Assembly (NCBI GenBank): GCA_039029195.1
Contig: JBCCGR010000037.1
Span: forward strand, 1 to 44,706
DNA from: JBCCGR01 sp039029195
Lineage (GTDB): Bacteria; Pseudomonadota; Alphaproteobacteria; Rhizobiales; Rhizobiaceae
DNA length: 44,706 nucleotides
Direction: 5' to 3'
The first letter of the stretch is position 1. The number at the start of each line of letters is the position of its first letter. This document shows positions 31,060-39,931 of this stretch, piece by piece. The position numbers and the translations under genes are program-made. The notes under the pieces are model-generated. The model was given only the letters and a program-made list of their open reading frames with translations, ran no database searches and was not told the DNA's origin.

Positions 31060-32349
31060 TCATCCCCTTTTGCTCTCGTGCAGGTCCAGAAGCCGCATAC
31101 CATGCATGGCAACAATTGCTCCAAAAACCTGTGTATTGCGAAATGCCTGCGATCGAATCGGTGAAACAGGAAACGGCAAACTTTCACTCGCTGCGCCCAG
31201 TGCCCGTTCAGCAAGCACTCTTCCCATGATCATCGACATTGCAACGCCGCGCCCGTTGTAGCCAAGTCCAGCGAGCAGACCCGGCTCCGGTTCATGTAAG
31301 TGCGGCACATGATCAGACGTCAATGCAATTTGCCCACCCCAACGATATTGCCAGTTGACACCTTTAAGGGATGGGAAGGTCCTTTCCGCATCCCGCAACA
31401 GCCACTTGAAGCCTCCAATGCCACCGGTGGCAAGCCGGTACCCAATGCCACCAAAAACGAACTGATCACCGGGTTCGCGTCGCGAGTACATGATCAATCG
31501 TCGGGTATCAGAAATCGTGTGCCCCTGGGGCAGTAATGGTCCAATCTGGTTGGAATTGAGCGGCCCCGTCGCAATCTGCACCGGGGTTAAGGGCAGGACA
31601 GATCGGGCCAGCCCCGGAACCAGACCGTCTGTGTATCCGTTGGTGGCAGCGATGACGATGTCGCTCTGCACGCTTCGTTCGTTTACGGCAATCTGCCAGC
31701 GCCCGTTTTTCCGTTTCATGCCCGACACCCGGGCGTTGGTGTAAATCTTTGCACCGGCACTGTGTGCTGCACGCGCCAGACCACGAACAAGGGAAAGCGG
31801 TTGAACCGCGCCGCCTCTCGGGGAAAGAACGGCGGATGAATATGAGGGCGACCCGGTGAGGGACTTTACATCATCGCCATCAACGAACTCAAAACCCGCA
31901 CCAAAACGATTCCACTCCGTGGCTGCAGATCGTGCTTCCCGCCGGGCCTGTTCACAATGATCGGCCCGCAACCACCCGTTTTGTCGGGCATCACAATCGA
32001 TATTGTAACGCTTGATCAGGGCAAACAATTCGTCTGCCGAACCAAGGGAAACTTCGGCAAGGCGATCAAAATAAGTATCTCCAACAGCAGCTCTCAAATC
32101 TGCCGGAAGTTTGACAGGCAACATTGGATTGACTTGACCACCATTGCGGCCAGACGCACCAAATCCTATCTCCTGGGCTTCAAAAACACACACGTCAACG
32201 CCGGCTTCGGCAAGTGACAGAGCTGCGCGAAGCCCCGTGAAGCCACCACCAATCACCGCTACCGAACACGCTGCGTCATCAACAACCGATTGACCGAAGA
32301 ACGCATCGGTGGCCGTGTCTTTCCACAAAGATTTGGCGTCATCTCGCAT
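31060..32349 (-). CDS. FAD-dependent amine oxidoreductase (DAO/PuuB-like)
   Basis: 429 aa. The N-terminal FAD motif is VAVIGGGFTGLRAALSLAEAGVDVCVFEA, and GFGASGRNGGQVNPML is the typical DAO-family second contact. The C-terminal GYNGRGVAMSMIMGRVLAE resembles gamma-glutamylputrescine oxidase and related enzymes. It should oxidise a primary or secondary amine, or an N-methyl group, with release of an aldehyde. A GGAGG ribosome site precedes the ATG. It is divergent from the GntR gene and upstream of the TauABC-like importer on the same strand. This suggests that the minus-strand and plus-strand halves form one catabolic locus. Confidence 0.92.
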   Translation of the reverse strand: MRDDAKSLWKDTATDAFFGQSVVDDAACSVAVIGGGFTGLRAALSLAEAGVDVCVFEAQEIGFGASGRNGGQVNPMLPVKLPADLRAAVGDTYFDRLAEVSLGSADELFALIKRYNIDCDARQNGWLRADHCEQARREARSAATEWNRFGAGFEFVDGDDVKSLTGSPSYSSAVLSPRGGAVQPLSLVRGLARAAHSAGAKIYTNARVSGMKRKNGRWQIAVNERSVQSDIVIAATNGYTDGLVPGLARSVLPLTPVQIATGPLNSNQIGPLLPQGHTISDTRRLIMYSRREPGDQFVFGGIGYRLATGGIGGFKWLLRDAERTFPSLKGVNWQYRWGGQIALTSDHVPHLHEPEPGLLAGLGYNGRGVAMSMIMGRVLAERALGAASESLPFPVSPIRSQAFRNTQVFGAIVAMHGMRLLDLHESKRG

Positions 32350-32438
32350 TGGTCACCTCCACCATGCGCGACTTGGGGGGTCGGCGGCTGCCGATACTGC
32401 ACCCGAGCCGGGTGACGGGTCAATATCAGGATGGACAT

Positions 32439-32457
32439 ATAATACAGTTTGTATAAT
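32439..32457. promoter_or_regulatory. Putative GntR operator
   Basis: ATACA-GTT-TGTAT (32442-32454) forms a dyad, extended by two further pairs to about 32439-32457. It lies in the 116-nt region between the divergent FAD oxidase and GntR genes, 12 nt or less before the GntR start. AT-rich dyads of the ATACA/TGTAT kind are common for FCD-domain GntR regulators. Confidence 0.6.
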
Positions 32458-32465
32458 GATGCGGA

Positions 32466-33161
32466 ATGAGGAAAAACTCCAAAAAAGATTGCATCAAGTC
32501 CATCCGGCAACGCGTCCTATCCATGGAACTGCGCCCGGGAGCACTGCTTGACGAGACGGTACTCGCTCAGGAGTTCGGTATTTCCAGAACGCCTTTGCGG
32601 GAGGTAATCCAGCGTCTTTGCGGTGAAGGCTATCTGGTTATGGAGCAGAATCGCGGGGCCAAGGTCGCGCCAATGGATTTCGCAACTCTGCGACATTTCT
32701 TTCAGGCTGCCCCGATGATTTATGCCGCTGTTTCACGCCTTGCCGCAGAAAACTCTGACCCGGATGCCGTGTTGAAACTGAAGGACACGCAGCGCGCGTT
32801 CAGGCAATCCCTTTCGGTGAACAATCCATCAGCAACCGCGATGCTGAACCATCGCTTTCATCAACAGATTGGTGAGATGGCAGGATCCCTCTATCTGGTC
32901 CCCAGCCTGGACCGCCTTCTCATTGATCACACCCGCATCAGCCACACATTCTATCGCACCGTTAGCGATTTTGAACGGGATCGCGTCAACACGGCCGCGA
33001 ATCAGCACGACGAAATGATCGAGGCTTTTGAAGAAGGTGACCCTGCTCACGCGGTTGACCTGACGCTGGAACACTGGGCCCTGTCGCGCAACAGTATTGA
33101 AGAGTTTGTAAGCCCGGACCCCTTTGCGTTCGAGTTGGGAGAAGAAGCACGTGCAGTTTGA
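32466..33161 (+). CDS. GntR-family (FadR/FCD subgroup) transcriptional regulator
   Basis: 231 aa. The winged helix has IRQRVLSMELRPGALLDETVLAQEFGISRTPLREVIQRL, the classic GntR signature. The FCD effector domain follows, with metal-ligand-type residues in NHRFHQQIGEMAGS and in QHDEMIEAFEEGDPAHAVDLTLEHWALS. Such regulators are usually repressors released by a pathway intermediate. It heads the plus-strand operon: its 3' end overlaps the DapA-like gene by 11 nt. It probably controls both this operon and the divergent oxidase-importer genes through the dyad at 32439-32457. Confidence 0.94.
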   Translation: MRKNSKKDCIKSIRQRVLSMELRPGALLDETVLAQEFGISRTPLREVIQRLCGEGYLVMEQNRGAKVAPMDFATLRHFFQAAPMIYAAVSRLAAENSDPDAVLKLKDTQRAFRQSLSVNNPSATAMLNHRFHQQIGEMAGSLYLVPSLDRLLIDHTRISHTFYRTVSDFERDRVNTAANQHDEMIEAFEEGDPAHAVDLTLEHWALSRNSIEEFVSPDPFAFELGEEARAV

Positions 33162-34071
33162 AGGTATTTATACCCCGGTCGTCACAGCGCACCATGATGA
33201 TCATTCGATCAACAAGGACGCATTCGCCGACACAATTGAGTATCTGATTGAAAAGGGTGTCCATGGGCTGATCATTGCCGGCACGACCGGCGAATACTAC
33301 GCCCAGTCACAGGAAGAGCGCTTCGTGATGATGGCGCTGGCGAAGGAGATCATCAAGGATCGCCTCCCGCTTATCATCGGCACCGGCGCGATCCGCACGG
33401 AAGATGCCATTTTGTACGCGGAAGAAGCCAAACGCATTGGGGCCAATGCATTGTTGGTCACCACACCGCCTTACGCCTACCCAACAGGCCGCGAAATCGC
33501 GCTCCATGCTTTGGCGGTAGATCGTGCGGTCAACCTGCCGGTGATGCTCTACAATTATCCCGGTCGCATGTCGGTCAATATGGACGAAGAGACCCTCGAC
33601 CGGCTTGGGCGCAGCCCGAATTTCTGTGCCATCAAGGAAAGTTCCGGCGATCCCAACAGGCTCCACATGTTGGCGCGCGACTATCCGCACATTCAGCTTT
33701 CCTGCGGCATGGATGATCAGGCGTTGGAGTTCTTCGCCTGGGGTGCGCGGTCCTGGGTGTGTGCGGGATCAAACTTTGCACCAGAGGCCCATATCGCGCT
33801 CTACCGTGCCTGCGCGCTGGAAGGCGATTTCACGAAGGGCCGTGCCATCATGTCGGCCATGCTGCCGCTGATGCGGGTGCTCGAACAGGGCGGCAAGTTT
33901 GTTCAGTGCATCAAGCATGGTGTGACGCTGAACGGCATCCAGTCAGGGCCACCGCGCCGCCCCATGCAACCGCTCAACAAGGATGAGAAGCGCCAGTTGG
34001 CAGAGGTCATACGAACCATGAACACCGCCATAGCGGCCGTCGAGAACAAGGAAATGGAGGCATCCAAATGA
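33151..34071 (+). CDS. Dihydrodipicolinate synthase/N-acetylneuraminate lyase (DapA) family enzyme
   Basis: 306 aa from GTG 33151, which has a GGGAGAAG ribosome site and lies inside the end of the GntR gene. The family Schiff-base Lys162 in CAIKESSGD, Tyr134 in MLYNYPGR and the AGTTGE loop are in place. The family includes aldolases and the deaminase acting on pyrroline-4-hydroxy-2-carboxylate in hydroxyproline breakdown. The latter would fit an aldehyde dehydrogenase next door. It is not likely the lysine biosynthesis enzyme, given its catabolic setting. The gene overlaps the ALDH gene by 4 nt (ATGA). Confidence 0.9.
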   Translation: MQFEGIYTPVVTAHHDDHSINKDAFADTIEYLIEKGVHGLIIAGTTGEYYAQSQEERFVMMALAKEIIKDRLPLIIGTGAIRTEDAILYAEEAKRIGANALLVTTPPYAYPTGREIALHALAVDRAVNLPVMLYNYPGRMSVNMDEETLDRLGRSPNFCAIKESSGDPNRLHMLARDYPHIQLSCGMDDQALEFFAWGARSWVCAGSNFAPEAHIALYRACALEGDFTKGRAIMSAMLPLMRVLEQGGKFVQCIKHGVTLNGIQSGPPRRPMQPLNKDEKRQLAEVIRTMNTAIAAVENKEMEASK

Positions 34072-35567
34072 CTGATCTCCTGACACGGGACGAATATGCC
34101 GCGATTGCCGGTGATCTGAGTTTCCCGAAAGCGGCCTTCATCGACGGAAAATACCGTGCTGGCAATGGTGGCAGCCTCGTCACCAGCAATCCAGCAACCG
34201 GTGAGACACTGGCCGAAATCGCCGCCTGCAACGCGGACGATGTGGACTTTGCCGTCTCAAAAGCCCGCGAGACGTTTGAGCATGGCCACTGGTCTCGGCT
34301 GCACCCTTCAGAACGCAAGGGCATTCTGATCCGGCTGACCAAGCTCATCACGCGAAACCGCCGGGAGCTGGCGGTGATGGAAAGCCTTGATAGCGGCAAA
34401 CCCATTCGCGACTGCGAAACCATTGATCTTCCCGAGACCATTGACTGCATCAAATGGCACGCGGAAGCGATCGACAAAATCTACGATCAGACGGGTCCCT
34501 CCGGCGATGATGCGCTCAGCATCATCTCGCGGGAGCCGGTTGGCGTGGTCGGCTGCGTGCTACCCTGGAATTTTCCGCTTCTGATGATGGCTTGGAAGAT
34601 TGGCCCGGCGCTGGCGGCGGGCAACTCCGTCATCGTGAAACCGGCGGAGCAAACCTCGCTCACAGCGCTACGGCTTGCGGAACTCGCCTACGAAGCGGGC
34701 ATTCCTTCTGGCGTGCTGCAGGTTCTTCCCGGTAACGGGCCGTCCGTTGGGGAGCCGCTTGGTCTTCACGTGGATGTGGACATGATTTCCTTCACAGGGT
34801 CGACAGAAACCGGTCGTCGGTTCCTGCGCTATTCGGCGGACAGCAATCTGAAGAAGATCGTGCTCGAATGTGGCGGCAAGAACCCGGCGGTGGTGCTTGA
34901 GGATGCCGAACATCTCGACAGCGTGGCCGCTCACATCGTGAACGCCGCCTTCTGGAACATGGGCGAAAACTGTTCCGCCGCTTCCCGGCTGATTGTCCAC
35001 AAAACTGTAAAAGACGAATTGCTTGAGCGGATTGTCGCCAAGGCCCGTGAATGGAAAACGGGCGATCCGCTTGATCCGCAAAACCATCTCGGCGCGCTGA
35101 TTGATGGCGAGCACTGCAAGAAGGTCGCGTCTTACCTTGCAGGCGCTGAAAAGGCTCTCATTGGTGGCGAACCCGATGGCGCCTTCGTTCCTCCAACCAT
35201 TTTCGACAGTATTTCCACGGACAACAAGCTCGCAAAAGAGGAAATCTTCGGACCTGTTTTGAGCGTCATTGAAGTTGCTTCCACCGAAGAAGCCATCGCC
35301 GTTGCCAATGATACGGAATACGGTCTTGCTGCAAGCCTCTTCACATCGAATGTCAAATCCGCGCTCCGGTCAGCACGCGACCTTCGTGCAGGCACCGTGA
35401 CGGTCAACTGCTACGGCGAAGGCGATCTCACGACGCCATTTGGCGGCTACAAGCAATCCGGCTTTGGTGGTCGCGACAATGGGATTCACGCCCACGATCA
35501 GTATACGGAATTGAAGACAATCTGGGTCGATCTCAGTGATCCTGCTGATGAGGATCTCATCCAATGA
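34068..35567 (+). CDS. NAD(P)-dependent aldehyde dehydrogenase
   Basis: 499 aa, a full-length ALDH. Catalytic Cys302 lies in NMGENCSAASR and general-base Glu267 in LECGGKNP; the Rossmann contact FTGSTETGRRFLR and PWNFPLLM are normal. It resembles betaine aldehyde or gamma-glutamyl-aminobutyraldehyde dehydrogenases (PuuC type). It would oxidise the aldehyde made by a flavin amine oxidase or by a DapA-type deaminase. It overlaps both neighbours by 4 nt, so DapA-like, ALDH and MttB proteins are made in step. Confidence 0.95.
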   Translation: MTDLLTRDEYAAIAGDLSFPKAAFIDGKYRAGNGGSLVTSNPATGETLAEIAACNADDVDFAVSKARETFEHGHWSRLHPSERKGILIRLTKLITRNRRELAVMESLDSGKPIRDCETIDLPETIDCIKWHAEAIDKIYDQTGPSGDDALSIISREPVGVVGCVLPWNFPLLMMAWKIGPALAAGNSVIVKPAEQTSLTALRLAELAYEAGIPSGVLQVLPGNGPSVGEPLGLHVDVDMISFTGSTETGRRFLRYSADSNLKKIVLECGGKNPAVVLEDAEHLDSVAAHIVNAAFWNMGENCSAASRLIVHKTVKDELLERIVAKAREWKTGDPLDPQNHLGALIDGEHCKKVASYLAGAEKALIGGEPDGAFVPPTIFDSISTDNKLAKEEIFGPVLSVIEVASTEEAIAVANDTEYGLAASLFTSNVKSALRSARDLRAGTVTVNCYGEGDLTTPFGGYKQSGFGGRDNGIHAHDQYTELKTIWVDLSDPADEDLIQ

Positions 35568-37117
35568 CGGCGGTGGTTGAACGCACCCGTCGCGGTGGAC
35601 GTGGCGCACGGCGCGAAGTTCGAACCACCATCGAAACAAAAATGCTGCCCGCGCTGAAACGCAACCTGCCGCTGGTTGAGCCACTCTCAGAAGAGCAGAT
35701 TGAGAAGATCGATGCGGCTTCCATGGACATTCTGGAGGATGTCGGCGTCATCTTTCGCGACGATCAGGCCATTGCCGACTGGAAATCAGTTGGGGCGGAT
35801 GTGCGTGATGGAGACCGCGTGCATCTCGACCGTGGACTGGTGAAGGAACTCATTGCCACCATTCCGGCGAGCTTCACCTATCACGCGCGCAACCCGGTCA
35901 ACAATCTGCCGTTCGGTAATGATCATGCGATCTTTGTGCCGATGACGGGCGCGCCCTATTTGCGCGACCGCGAAGACGTCCGGCGTGGGCCGACGCTTGA
36001 TGATCTGGCGGACTTTCATCGCCTCTCGCATATGCTCCCGGCTATTCATTCGTCCGCCCATCACATTGTTGAACCGATGGATCATGTGGTGGCGCATCGG
36101 CACCTGCGCATCACCTATTCCTCGATGAAACACTCCGACAAGACCTTCATGGGCATGACCACCAGCCCGAAGAATGCCGAAGATGTGCTTGATATGTGCG
36201 CGATCCTGTTTGGCGAAGAGTTTATGGAAACCCACCCCGTCGTGACCGGGAACTGCAACGGCAATTCCCCACTGGTGTGGGACGAAACCATGCTGGGCGC
36301 CATGCGCGCTTTCAACCGGCGCAACCAGCCGGTCCTGTGTTCCCCCTTCGTGCTGGGCGGCGCGAACACGCCAGCTTCCACGGCACCGGCGGTGGCGCAA
36401 CTGAACGCAGAAGCCCTTTCCGCGCTTGCCTACACGCAGGTAGTTCGCAAGGGCTGTCCTGCGATCTACGGCCACTATCTGTCGACCGTTTCCATGAAGT
36501 CCGGCGCGCCCATGGCGGGGACGCCAGAGATTAGCCTCATGAACTTCATGATCGGTCAGATGGCACGCCACTATGACATTCCATGGCGCACTTCGAACAC
36601 GCTGGGTGGCGCGAAGACCTTTGACGCACAGGCGGGCTATGAATCCGCCTCCACCATGATGGCCGCACTGCTGTCGGGCGCAAATTATGTCTGGCACTCG
36701 GCAGGCTGGAATGAAGCCGGCATGCACTGTTCCATGGCAAAATTTGTCGTCGATGCAGAACAGTGCGCCATGGGCTATCGCATGGTCGAGGGCGTGAAGT
36801 GGGACGATTTCGATGAGGCACTCGCTGCGGTGCGCGACATCGGCCCTGGCGGCCACTATCTTGGCCACCCGCACACCCAGGCCAATTTCCAGCAAGCCTT
36901 TTTCATGCCGGAACTCTTCGACAATAACTCGATAGAACAATGGGCGGCAGAAGGGTCCAAGGAGATTACGCAACGGGCACTCGAAAAGGTCGACAGTCTC
37001 TTGCGCGCCTATGAGGAGCCCAAGCTTGACGAAGGCGTCAACGAGGCCCTGCTCGACTATATCGCCCGGCGCGAGCGCGAAATCCCGGCCGTCGATGCGC
37101 TCAACAATGAGCACTAA
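35564..37117 (+). CDS. MttB-superfamily methyltransferase, non-pyrrolysine type
   Basis: 517 aa. It begins with a basic stretch (RTRRGGRGARREVRTT), then LVEPLSEEQIEKIDAASMDILEDVGV, the family's usual N-terminus. Later blocks HIVEPMDHVVAH, PVVTGNCNGNSPLVWDETMLGAM and PWRTSNTLGGAKTFDAQAGYESA are characteristic of trimethylamine methyltransferase-like proteins. The frame runs through without an in-frame TAG, so it is a non-pyrrolysine member like MtgB or MtpB, which transfer a methyl from glycine betaine or proline betaine to a corrinoid protein. The natural substrate here is unknown. No corrinoid protein or folate-side methyltransferase gene is in the window. It overlaps the ALDH gene by 4 nt; the first SDR starts 3 nt after its stop. 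Confidence 0.93.
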   Translation: MTAVVERTRRGGRGARREVRTTIETKMLPALKRNLPLVEPLSEEQIEKIDAASMDILEDVGVIFRDDQAIADWKSVGADVRDGDRVHLDRGLVKELIATIPASFTYHARNPVNNLPFGNDHAIFVPMTGAPYLRDREDVRRGPTLDDLADFHRLSHMLPAIHSSAHHIVEPMDHVVAHRHLRITYSSMKHSDKTFMGMTTSPKNAEDVLDMCAILFGEEFMETHPVVTGNCNGNSPLVWDETMLGAMRAFNRRNQPVLCSPFVLGGANTPASTAPAVAQLNAEALSALAYTQVVRKGCPAIYGHYLSTVSMKSGAPMAGTPEISLMNFMIGQMARHYDIPWRTSNTLGGAKTFDAQAGYESASTMMAALLSGANYVWHSAGWNEAGMHCSMAKFVVDAEQCAMGYRMVEGVKWDDFDEALAAVRDIGPGGHYLGHPHTQANFQQAFFMPELFDNNSIEQWAAEGSKEITQRALEKVDSLLRAYEEPKLDEGVNEALLDYIARREREIPAVDALNNEH

Positions 37118-37120
37118 TCG

Positions 37121-37852
37121 ATGAACCTTGCCGGTCGCAAAGCACTCGTCACCGGCGCCAATGGTGGCATTGGCCAAGCTCTTGCGGATGCGCTGCTTGT
37201 GGCGGGCGCTGGCGTGCTGGCGACTGATCTCTCGTTTGACCACGCACCACCTTGTGAGGTCGTGCTGGGCGATCTGACCGACGCCTCATTTTGCGATGGC
37301 CTGCCAAAGGCCGCAGAGGCACGGCTCGGTGGCCTGGATATGATCTTCAACAATGCCGGGATCATGCGACGGGGCATTCTCACCGACGCGACTGACGATG
37401 ATTATGCAATCACCATGGCAATCAATGTGGAAGCGCCAATGCGCATCTGCCGTGCTGCCATTCCGCTCATGGCGAACAACGGCGGAGGTGCAATCGTCAA
37501 CACCGCGTCCTGCTGGGGCGTGCATCCAGGGCCCGGTCATCCGCTCTATGTGATGTCCAAGGCGGCAATCGCCTCACTGACCCAGTGTCTGGCGCGGGAT
37601 CACGCCCATCAGAACATCCGCGTAAATGCAGTCTGCCCCAACGAGGTGGACACACCCATGCTGCGGACTGGATTTGAAATTCGCGATCTTGATCCACAAA
37701 CCGCAATTGATGATCTCAACAAGAGCGTTCCAATCGGCCATATCGCAAGCCCGCGTGAGATCGCCGATGCCGCGCTTTTTCTGGCAAGCGATCAGGCGCG
37801 ATATGTCACCGGCGCACTGCTAGAGGTGAACGGCGGGAAGCCAGTGTCATGA
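37121..37852 (+). CDS. Short-chain dehydrogenase/reductase, first of a pair
   Basis: 243 aa classical SDR: TGANGGIG (11-18), NNAG (77-80), Ser130, Tyr143 and Lys147 (YVMSK). The acidic residue after the second strand (ATDLSFD) suggests NAD(H) preference. It likely oxidises a hydroxyl group of an intermediate. It lies 3 nt after the MttB gene and overlaps the second SDR by 4 nt. The two SDRs share only the general family pattern and probably act on different intermediates or stereoisomers; this is inference. Confidence 0.93.
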   Translation: MNLAGRKALVTGANGGIGQALADALLVAGAGVLATDLSFDHAPPCEVVLGDLTDASFCDGLPKAAEARLGGLDMIFNNAGIMRRGILTDATDDDYAITMAINVEAPMRICRAAIPLMANNGGGAIVNTASCWGVHPGPGHPLYVMSKAAIASLTQCLARDHAHQNIRVNAVCPNEVDTPMLRTGFEIRDLDPQTAIDDLNKSVPIGHIASPREIADAALFLASDQARYVTGALLEVNGGKPVS

Positions 37853-38583
37853 GCGCATTCCACGACAAGATTGTGCTGGTGACAGGTGGCCGCTCGGGAA
37901 TTGGGCTTGCCTGTGCAAACCTCTTCGCTGAGCGCGGTGCCCGGGTCATCACCGCTCAGCGTGGAGTGGCGGAGCAACATGAAACCATTCAGACCGACTT
38001 TGCGGATACAGGCGCCACCACCTCCCTCATTGACCAATTGATCGAGCAAGCCGGACGGCTTGATGTGCTCGTGAACAATGCGGGCATCATGCAGGAAGCG
38101 ACCGTCGAGGAGATGAGTCTGGCGGATTGGGAAGCAACATTGCGCGTCAATCTCACCGCGCCGTTTCTGCTTGCCAAACACGCGATGCCGCATCTGAAAA
38201 AATCGTCTGGAAACATCGTCAATGTCGGTTCGATTGAAGGACTAGGCTCCAATCCCACGCATCCCGCCTATTGCGCATCCAAAGCTGGCCTGCACGGTCT
38301 CACCCGCGCCATCGCTGTGGATCACGGACCGGATGGTGTGCGCTGTAACGCCGTCGCTCCCGGCTGGATCGATACCGAACTCAACACCGAATTTGTTGCG
38401 TCCCAGCCAAACGCTGAGACCTTCATGGAACGCCTGGCGCACATCCATCCTGTTGGGCGCACGGGCAAGCCGCAAGAAGTTGCAAGCCTGATTGCCTTTT
38501 TGGCAAGCGATGAGGCCAAATTCATCACCGGACAAATCTGGACCATCGATGGTGGCCGCATGTCGAAACTGAGCTTGCCATGA
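37849..38583 (+). CDS. Short-chain dehydrogenase/reductase, second of a pair
   Basis: 244 aa classical SDR: TGGRSGIG (12-19), NNAG (76-79), Ser128, Tyr141 and Lys145 (YCASK). The cofactor loop (VITAQRGVAEQ) lacks the acidic residue, which would permit NADP(H). It overlaps the preceding SDR and the following FAD oxidoreductase gene by 4 nt each. Substrate unknown; in the same pathway as its neighbours by operon logic. Confidence 0.93.
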   Translation: MSAFHDKIVLVTGGRSGIGLACANLFAERGARVITAQRGVAEQHETIQTDFADTGATTSLIDQLIEQAGRLDVLVNNAGIMQEATVEEMSLADWEATLRVNLTAPFLLAKHAMPHLKKSSGNIVNVGSIEGLGSNPTHPAYCASKAGLHGLTRAIAVDHGPDGVRCNAVAPGWIDTELNTEFVASQPNAETFMERLAHIHPVGRTGKPQEVASLIAFLASDEAKFITGQIWTIDGGRMSKLSLP

Positions 38584-39914
38584 AAGTGAAAAAACTCCCC
38601 AAGGACCCCGGCATCACCGGCTGGAACGCCATTCTGCCGGACGAACCCCAACGCCCCGAGCTTGACGAGGCCGTCACGGCAGACTGGCTGGTGATTGGCG
38701 CGGGCTTTGCCGGTCTCACGGCGGCGAGGCGTTTGAGTGAGCATCACCCGGACGACAGGATCATTGTGCTTGAGGCCTCGCGTCTTGCGCATGGACCTGC
38801 GGGGCGCAATTCCGGCTTCATGGTTGATCTGCCACACGATCTTTCCTCGTCTGATTATGGCGGCGAACTGACCCGCGACCGTCAGGTGACAGCCATGAAC
38901 CGCGCGGCAATCGATTATGCGCAGTCGGGGGCCGAAAAATTTGGCATGAGCGGTGAAGCCTTTGGCCGGATCGGCAAGACGAACGCCGCAGCAACCGAAA
39001 AAGGCCTGCACCACAATCAGACCTATTCGGAGCATCTCTCCCGGCTTGGCGAAGCGCATCAGATGCTTGACGCTCAGGCCATGAAGGAGATGACCGGTAC
39101 GGACTATTACACCGGCGGGCTCTTCACGCCGGGAGCCGCGATCATTCAACCGGCGCTCTACATTCGCTCGCTGGCGCGCGGCATCACATCCAATCGTCTG
39201 ACGATCTACGAACGATCTCCGGTGGTTGAACTCACGCGTGATGGTGCTAGCTGGAAAGCCAACACACCCAAAGGGTCCGTGAATGCGCCCAAAGTGATCA
39301 TGGCGGTCAACGGGCACATCAATTCGTTCGGTTTCTTTGACCGACAATTGATGCCGATCTTCACCTACGCCTCCATGAGCCGCATTATGACACCGGACGA
39401 GATATCCGCGCTCGGCGGTCAACCCAATTGGGGGGTCACTCCGGCTGACCCGCTGGGGACATCGGTCCGTCGTATCTCCGGCATTGGAGGCGACCGGATT
39501 CTGGTGCGAAACCGTTTTACCTACGATCCTTCAATGGAAGTGACGGACGCCCGCATCGCACGTGTGGCAATGGATCATGATCGCGCTTTTGCTGCCCGCT
39601 TCCCCATGCTGAGAGGCCTCGACATGGAATTTCGCTGGGGTGGGCGGCTGTGCCTTTCCCGCAATGATGTTCCTGCCTTTGGGGAAGTCGAAGAAAACAT
39701 CTTCTCCGCATGCTGCCAGAACGGCCTTGGCACGGCCAAGGGTACACTGTCCGGTATGCTGGCAGCCGATCTTGCCTCTGGTGCGAACGCGGAAATGGTG
39801 CAGGCCATGCTCGACGAAGAGGCTCCGCAAAAACTCCCGCCCGAACCGCTCGCCTACATCGGCGCCAACGCCTTCATTCGATGGGGAGAGCTAAGGGCTG
39901 GGAAAGAACTGTAG
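38580..39914 (+). CDS. FAD-dependent amine/imino-acid oxidoreductase (DAO fold)
   Basis: 444 aa. After an N-terminal stretch common to this subgroup (GITGWNAILPDEPQRPELDEAVTADW) comes the FAD motif LVIGAGFAGLTAARRL and the second contact GPAGRNSGFMVDLPHDL. Near the C-terminus FRWGGRLCLSRNDVPAFG and ACCQNGLGTAKGTLSGMLAADL resemble sarcosine-oxidase-like enzymes. It would oxidise a C-N bond, for example an N-methyl group or a secondary amine left after MttB-type demethylation. It is the last gene of the plus-strand operon, starts by ATGA overlap, and is a distant relative of the divergent oxidase at 31060-32349. Confidence 0.93.
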   Translation: MKVKKLPKDPGITGWNAILPDEPQRPELDEAVTADWLVIGAGFAGLTAARRLSEHHPDDRIIVLEASRLAHGPAGRNSGFMVDLPHDLSSSDYGGELTRDRQVTAMNRAAIDYAQSGAEKFGMSGEAFGRIGKTNAAATEKGLHHNQTYSEHLSRLGEAHQMLDAQAMKEMTGTDYYTGGLFTPGAAIIQPALYIRSLARGITSNRLTIYERSPVVELTRDGASWKANTPKGSVNAPKVIMAVNGHINSFGFFDRQLMPIFTYASMSRIMTPDEISALGGQPNWGVTPADPLGTSVRRISGIGGDRILVRNRFTYDPSMEVTDARIARVAMDHDRAFAARFPMLRGLDMEFRWGGRLCLSRNDVPAFGEVEENIFSACCQNGLGTAKGTLSGMLAADLASGANAEMVQAMLDEEAPQKLPPEPLAYIGANAFIRWGELRAGKEL

Positions 39915-39931
39915 AGTGCCTCAGAAATCTC

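Noticed and set aside
35564..37117. Pyrrolysine-containing MttB
   Set aside because: No in-frame TAG interrupts the reading frame, so it is a non-pyrrolysine member.
35786..37243. 485-codon open frame on the minus strand opposite the MttB gene
   Set aside because: It lies antisense to a clear protein family with tight operon coupling, has no family features itself, and is the kind of long mirror frame expected opposite GC-rich coding DNA.
38322..39422. 366-codon open frame on the minus strand opposite the second SDR and the FAD oxidoreductase
   Set aside because: Antisense to two well-supported genes; composition is His/Arg/Gly rich without recognisable domain.
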